Of a DNA stretch of 14,569 nucleotides, positions 13,113 to 14,569 are shown one piece after another. How positions within the stretch are numbered: the first letter of the stretch is position 1; each line of letters begins with the position of its first letter. Below the pieces are notes generated by a model. That model saw nothing but the letters and a program-made list of their open reading frames with translations. It was not told the DNA's origin and did not search any database. Origin of the DNA: Nitrospirae bacterium CG2_30_53_67. Lineage in GTDB: Bacteria; CG2-30-53-67. The stretch is taken from the NCBI GenBank assembly GCA_001873285.1, contig MNYV01000093.1, positions 1 to 14,569 of the forward strand, read 5' to 3'. The translations under genes and the position numbers were made by a program.

Positions 13113-14129
13113 ATGGAATTTGCCAATGAAGACCCGCGGGGCTTTCTTGCCGGATATCCTGACGGGGCGGTGCTGGATGAGGTCCAACGCTGCCCTCCAT
13201 TATTTTCTTACCTCCAGGGAATCGTGGATAAAAAAAGAGAGGCGGGTCTGTTTGTCTTGACCGGCTCCCGGCAGTTTGGTCTCATTTCCGGAATTACCCA
13301 GTCGCTTGCAGGCCGAGTGGGCATTCTGCATCTGCTGCCTTTTTCGCTGACGGAGCTCAAAACCGGCAAAATAGCGCCCGAAGGTTTGAATGAAATGCTC
13401 TTTAAAGGATTCTATCCCCCTCTCTATGACCGTGAGCTTTCACCTTCGGGGTGGTATGCCAATTATGTTTTTACCTATGTTGAGCGGGACGTCCGGCAGA
13501 TGATCAGCGTGCGGGATCTGAGCGTCTTTCAGAGGTTTGTCCGTATGTGCGCTGCCAGAACCGGACAGATCCTGAATCTCTCCGGACTGGCGAATGACTG
13601 CGGTATTACCCACAACACGGCAAGGGCGTGGCTATCGGTATTGGAGGCGAGTTATATCATATTTTTACTCCAGCCCCATCACAGAAATTTTGGAAAGAGA
13701 CTGATAAAAACCCCCAAGCTTTATTTTTACGATACCGGTCTTGCGGCATGGCTCTTGGGTATCCAGGATATCGGGCAAATGTCTATACACGCCATGCGGG
13801 GTTCTCTTTTTGAAAGCTGGGTTGTCAGTGAGTTGTTAAAGGGGAGATACAACAGGGGACTGGCTTCAAACCTTTATTTCTGGAGAGACAACACGGGAAA
13901 TGAGATTGATGTGCTGGTTGAAAAAGCGGATACCCTTATTCCAATAGAGATAAAATCAGGCCAGACCATAACAAAGGACTACTTTGCAGGGATTAAGAAG
14001 TGGCTCAAGATCACTGACAATGTTGCGAAACACCCCTATATTGTATACGGCGGCAACGAAGGCCAAAGACGACTGGGTGTAGAGGTCTTGCCTTGGAGAG
14101 ATATAGGAAAGGTGTCTGCAAAGGTATAA
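13113..14129 (+). CDS. AAA ATPase (AAA_14/DUF4143), N-terminally truncated, probable pseudogene
   Basis: Members of this family are ATP-binding proteins of about 380-400 residues, common on mobile and accessory DNA, with no settled role. This frame gives 338 residues from the first ATG. Walker B is present in GAVLDEVQR (D22, E23), followed by the LTGSRQF sensor strand (49-55) and a helical, winged-helix-like middle. The C-terminal DUF4143 part carries a PD-(D/E)xK-like pattern, GNEIDVL (262-268) and PIEIKSG (277-283). Walker A and about 50-60 N-terminal residues are missing. Homology-like codons (VKLEEPDQ) continue upstream of the ATG to about 13083 and then hit TGA at 13080. No P-loop is encoded upstream in any frame of the spacer, and no ribosome site precedes the ATG. 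It should not bind ATP normally. Confidence 0.8.
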   Translation: MEFANEDPRGFLAGYPDGAVLDEVQRCPPLFSYLQGIVDKKREAGLFVLTGSRQFGLISGITQSLAGRVGILHLLPFSLTELKTGKIAPEGLNEMLFKGFYPPLYDRELSPSGWYANYVFTYVERDVRQMISVRDLSVFQRFVRMCAARTGQILNLSGLANDCGITHNTARAWLSVLEASYIIFLLQPHHRNFGKRLIKTPKLYFYDTGLAAWLLGIQDIGQMSIHAMRGSLFESWVVSELLKGRYNRGLASNLYFWRDNTGNEIDVLVEKADTLIPIEIKSGQTITKDYFAGIKKWLKITDNVAKHPYIVYGGNEGQRRLGVEVLPWRDIGKVSAKV

Positions 14130-14161
14130 TGTATTTGTTTTTTGCGCTCACAGATTTGTTC

Positions 14162-14202
14162 TTGAAAGGGGGCCGGAATAAGGGTAAGGTATTCACCTAC
14201 CC
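14162..14202 (+). promoter_or_regulatory. Possible promoter with overlapping hairpin upstream of the sensor gene
   Basis: TTGAAA (14162-14167), a 17-nt spacer and TAAGGT (14185-14190) resemble the other promoters of the window. GGGT (14182-14185) plus AGGT (14187-14190) pair with ACCT (14195-14198) plus ACCC (14199-14202), leaving one bulged A and an ATTC loop. The near-palindrome covers the -10 box, so it could be an operator or a start-proximal stem. The assignment is tentative. Confidence 0.35.
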
Positions 14203-14241
14203 AATAATGAATGTTTTCATAACGTCGGACAGTGCAGCCTT

Positions 14242-14569
14242 ATGTTATTGAAGAGAAAGACGGCCCTAAGTTTTTTTATCAGCGCCTCGATCATTGCCAT
14301 ACTGGTAGGCTTTGAGTATGTCAGCTTCGTTAAAATCAGAAATGAAATCCATCTCCTTGAAATTACGGACACCATCAGGAGTGAGTCCTTACAACTCAGA
14401 CGGCATGAGAAGAATTTTTTCCTTTACCCTCTTAAGGCGGAAGAGGAATCAGAGGCCGTCTTCAAGCGTATCGGCGTGCTGAAGAGTATCCTGAAAGATC
14501 ATCTTTCCAAGGACAATACCGGTAGGTTTCCCCGCTTGCAGATCTACATCCAGGAGTACGAGCAGAGAT
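14242..14569 (+). CDS. Membrane-anchored sensor protein, N-terminal part (3' end outside window)
   Basis: 109 codons are present with no stop before the window ends. A short Lys/Arg-rich start (MLLKRKTA) precedes one hydrophobic segment (about 8-27, SFFISASIIAILVGFEYVSF). A long charged helical region follows, including LRRHEKNFFLYP (about 53-64), as seen in the extracytoplasmic helical sensor domains of chemoreceptors and histidine kinases, where an R-x-E-K-[DN]-F-[LF] element is common. The likely whole protein is a sensor kinase or methyl-accepting protein with a periplasmic helical bundle; the output domain is outside the window, so this is inference. No strong ribosome site is seen before the ATG, and no better in-frame start lies just upstream. 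Confidence 0.65.
   Translation, partial: MLLKRKTALSFFISASIIAILVGFEYVSFVKIRNEIHLLEITDTIRSESLQLRRHEKNFFLYPLKAEEESEAVFKRIGVLKSILKDHLSKDNTGRFPRLQIYIQEYEQR

Noticed and set aside
12942-13187. N-terminal extension of the DUF2784 protein
   Set aside because: The family starts at the ATG at 12941; the extension runs through AT-rich spacer and opposite the DUF4143 gene.
1-14569. CRISPR array, tRNA or rRNA genes
   Set aside because: No regularly spaced direct repeats and no tRNA- or rRNA-like conserved stretches were seen on either strand.

Overview
The window is about 14.6 kb of chromosomal DNA from a Gram-negative-type bacterium. It has moderately high GC genes and AT-rich spacers. The first half holds a block running aminotransferase (hisC-like) tail, tyrA, aroA, cmk, ispH, rpsA, sppA. 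This order is familiar from Desulfobacterota (delta-proteobacterial) and Nitrospirota-like genomes. A stand-alone FmdE-family protein, a class II-type AroA and a six-domain S1 protein fit an anaerobic or deep-branching lineage of that kind. The phylum is an inference from synteny and protein style; nothing in the window fixes a species.

Region 1 (1-3980) joins aromatic amino-acid synthesis (TyrA, AroA, the aminotransferase tail), pyrimidine nucleotide metabolism (Cmk) and the last step of the MEP isoprenoid pathway (IspH). tyrA, aroA and cmk are tightly packed and overlap by a few bases or nearly so, and ispH follows after 3 nt, so the four are probably one transcript. An AT-rich inverted repeat separates them from the upstream aminotransferase. 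Region 2 (3981-7095) holds rpsA, with its own strong promoter and a structured leader, followed by the membrane protease sppA. Region 3 (7093-8391) has two minus-strand genes: a small coiled-coil protein and an FmdE-family protein with a zinc ribbon. Region 4 (8392-10875) is a two-gene ABC-2 exporter with a consensus promoter, meeting head-on an unrecognised helical protein that has a HEPN-like motif. Region 5 (10876-11370) contains no intact gene. It holds a 144-bp near-perfect palindrome flanked by imperfect direct repeats, a minus-strand coding remnant, and the promoter of the next gene. Region 6 (11371-12553) is a redox/stress pair: a thioredoxin-fold peroxiredoxin-like protein and a DJ-1/PfpI protein. 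Region 7 (12576-14569) is a DUF2784 membrane protein, an AAA/DUF4143 ATPase that has lost its Walker A end, and the start of a membrane-anchored sensor protein.

No new multi-gene system stands out. The most unusual signals are non-coding: two copies of a GTAC-centred palindromic element (around 7547-7664 and 11008-11151), three other inverted-repeat types in spacers, two promoters with identical TTGACA-N17-TATGGT hexamers, a two-hairpin rpsA leader, and an inverted repeat sitting exactly at the truncation point of the DUF4143 ATPase. No tRNA, rRNA, CRISPR array or transposase gene was seen.
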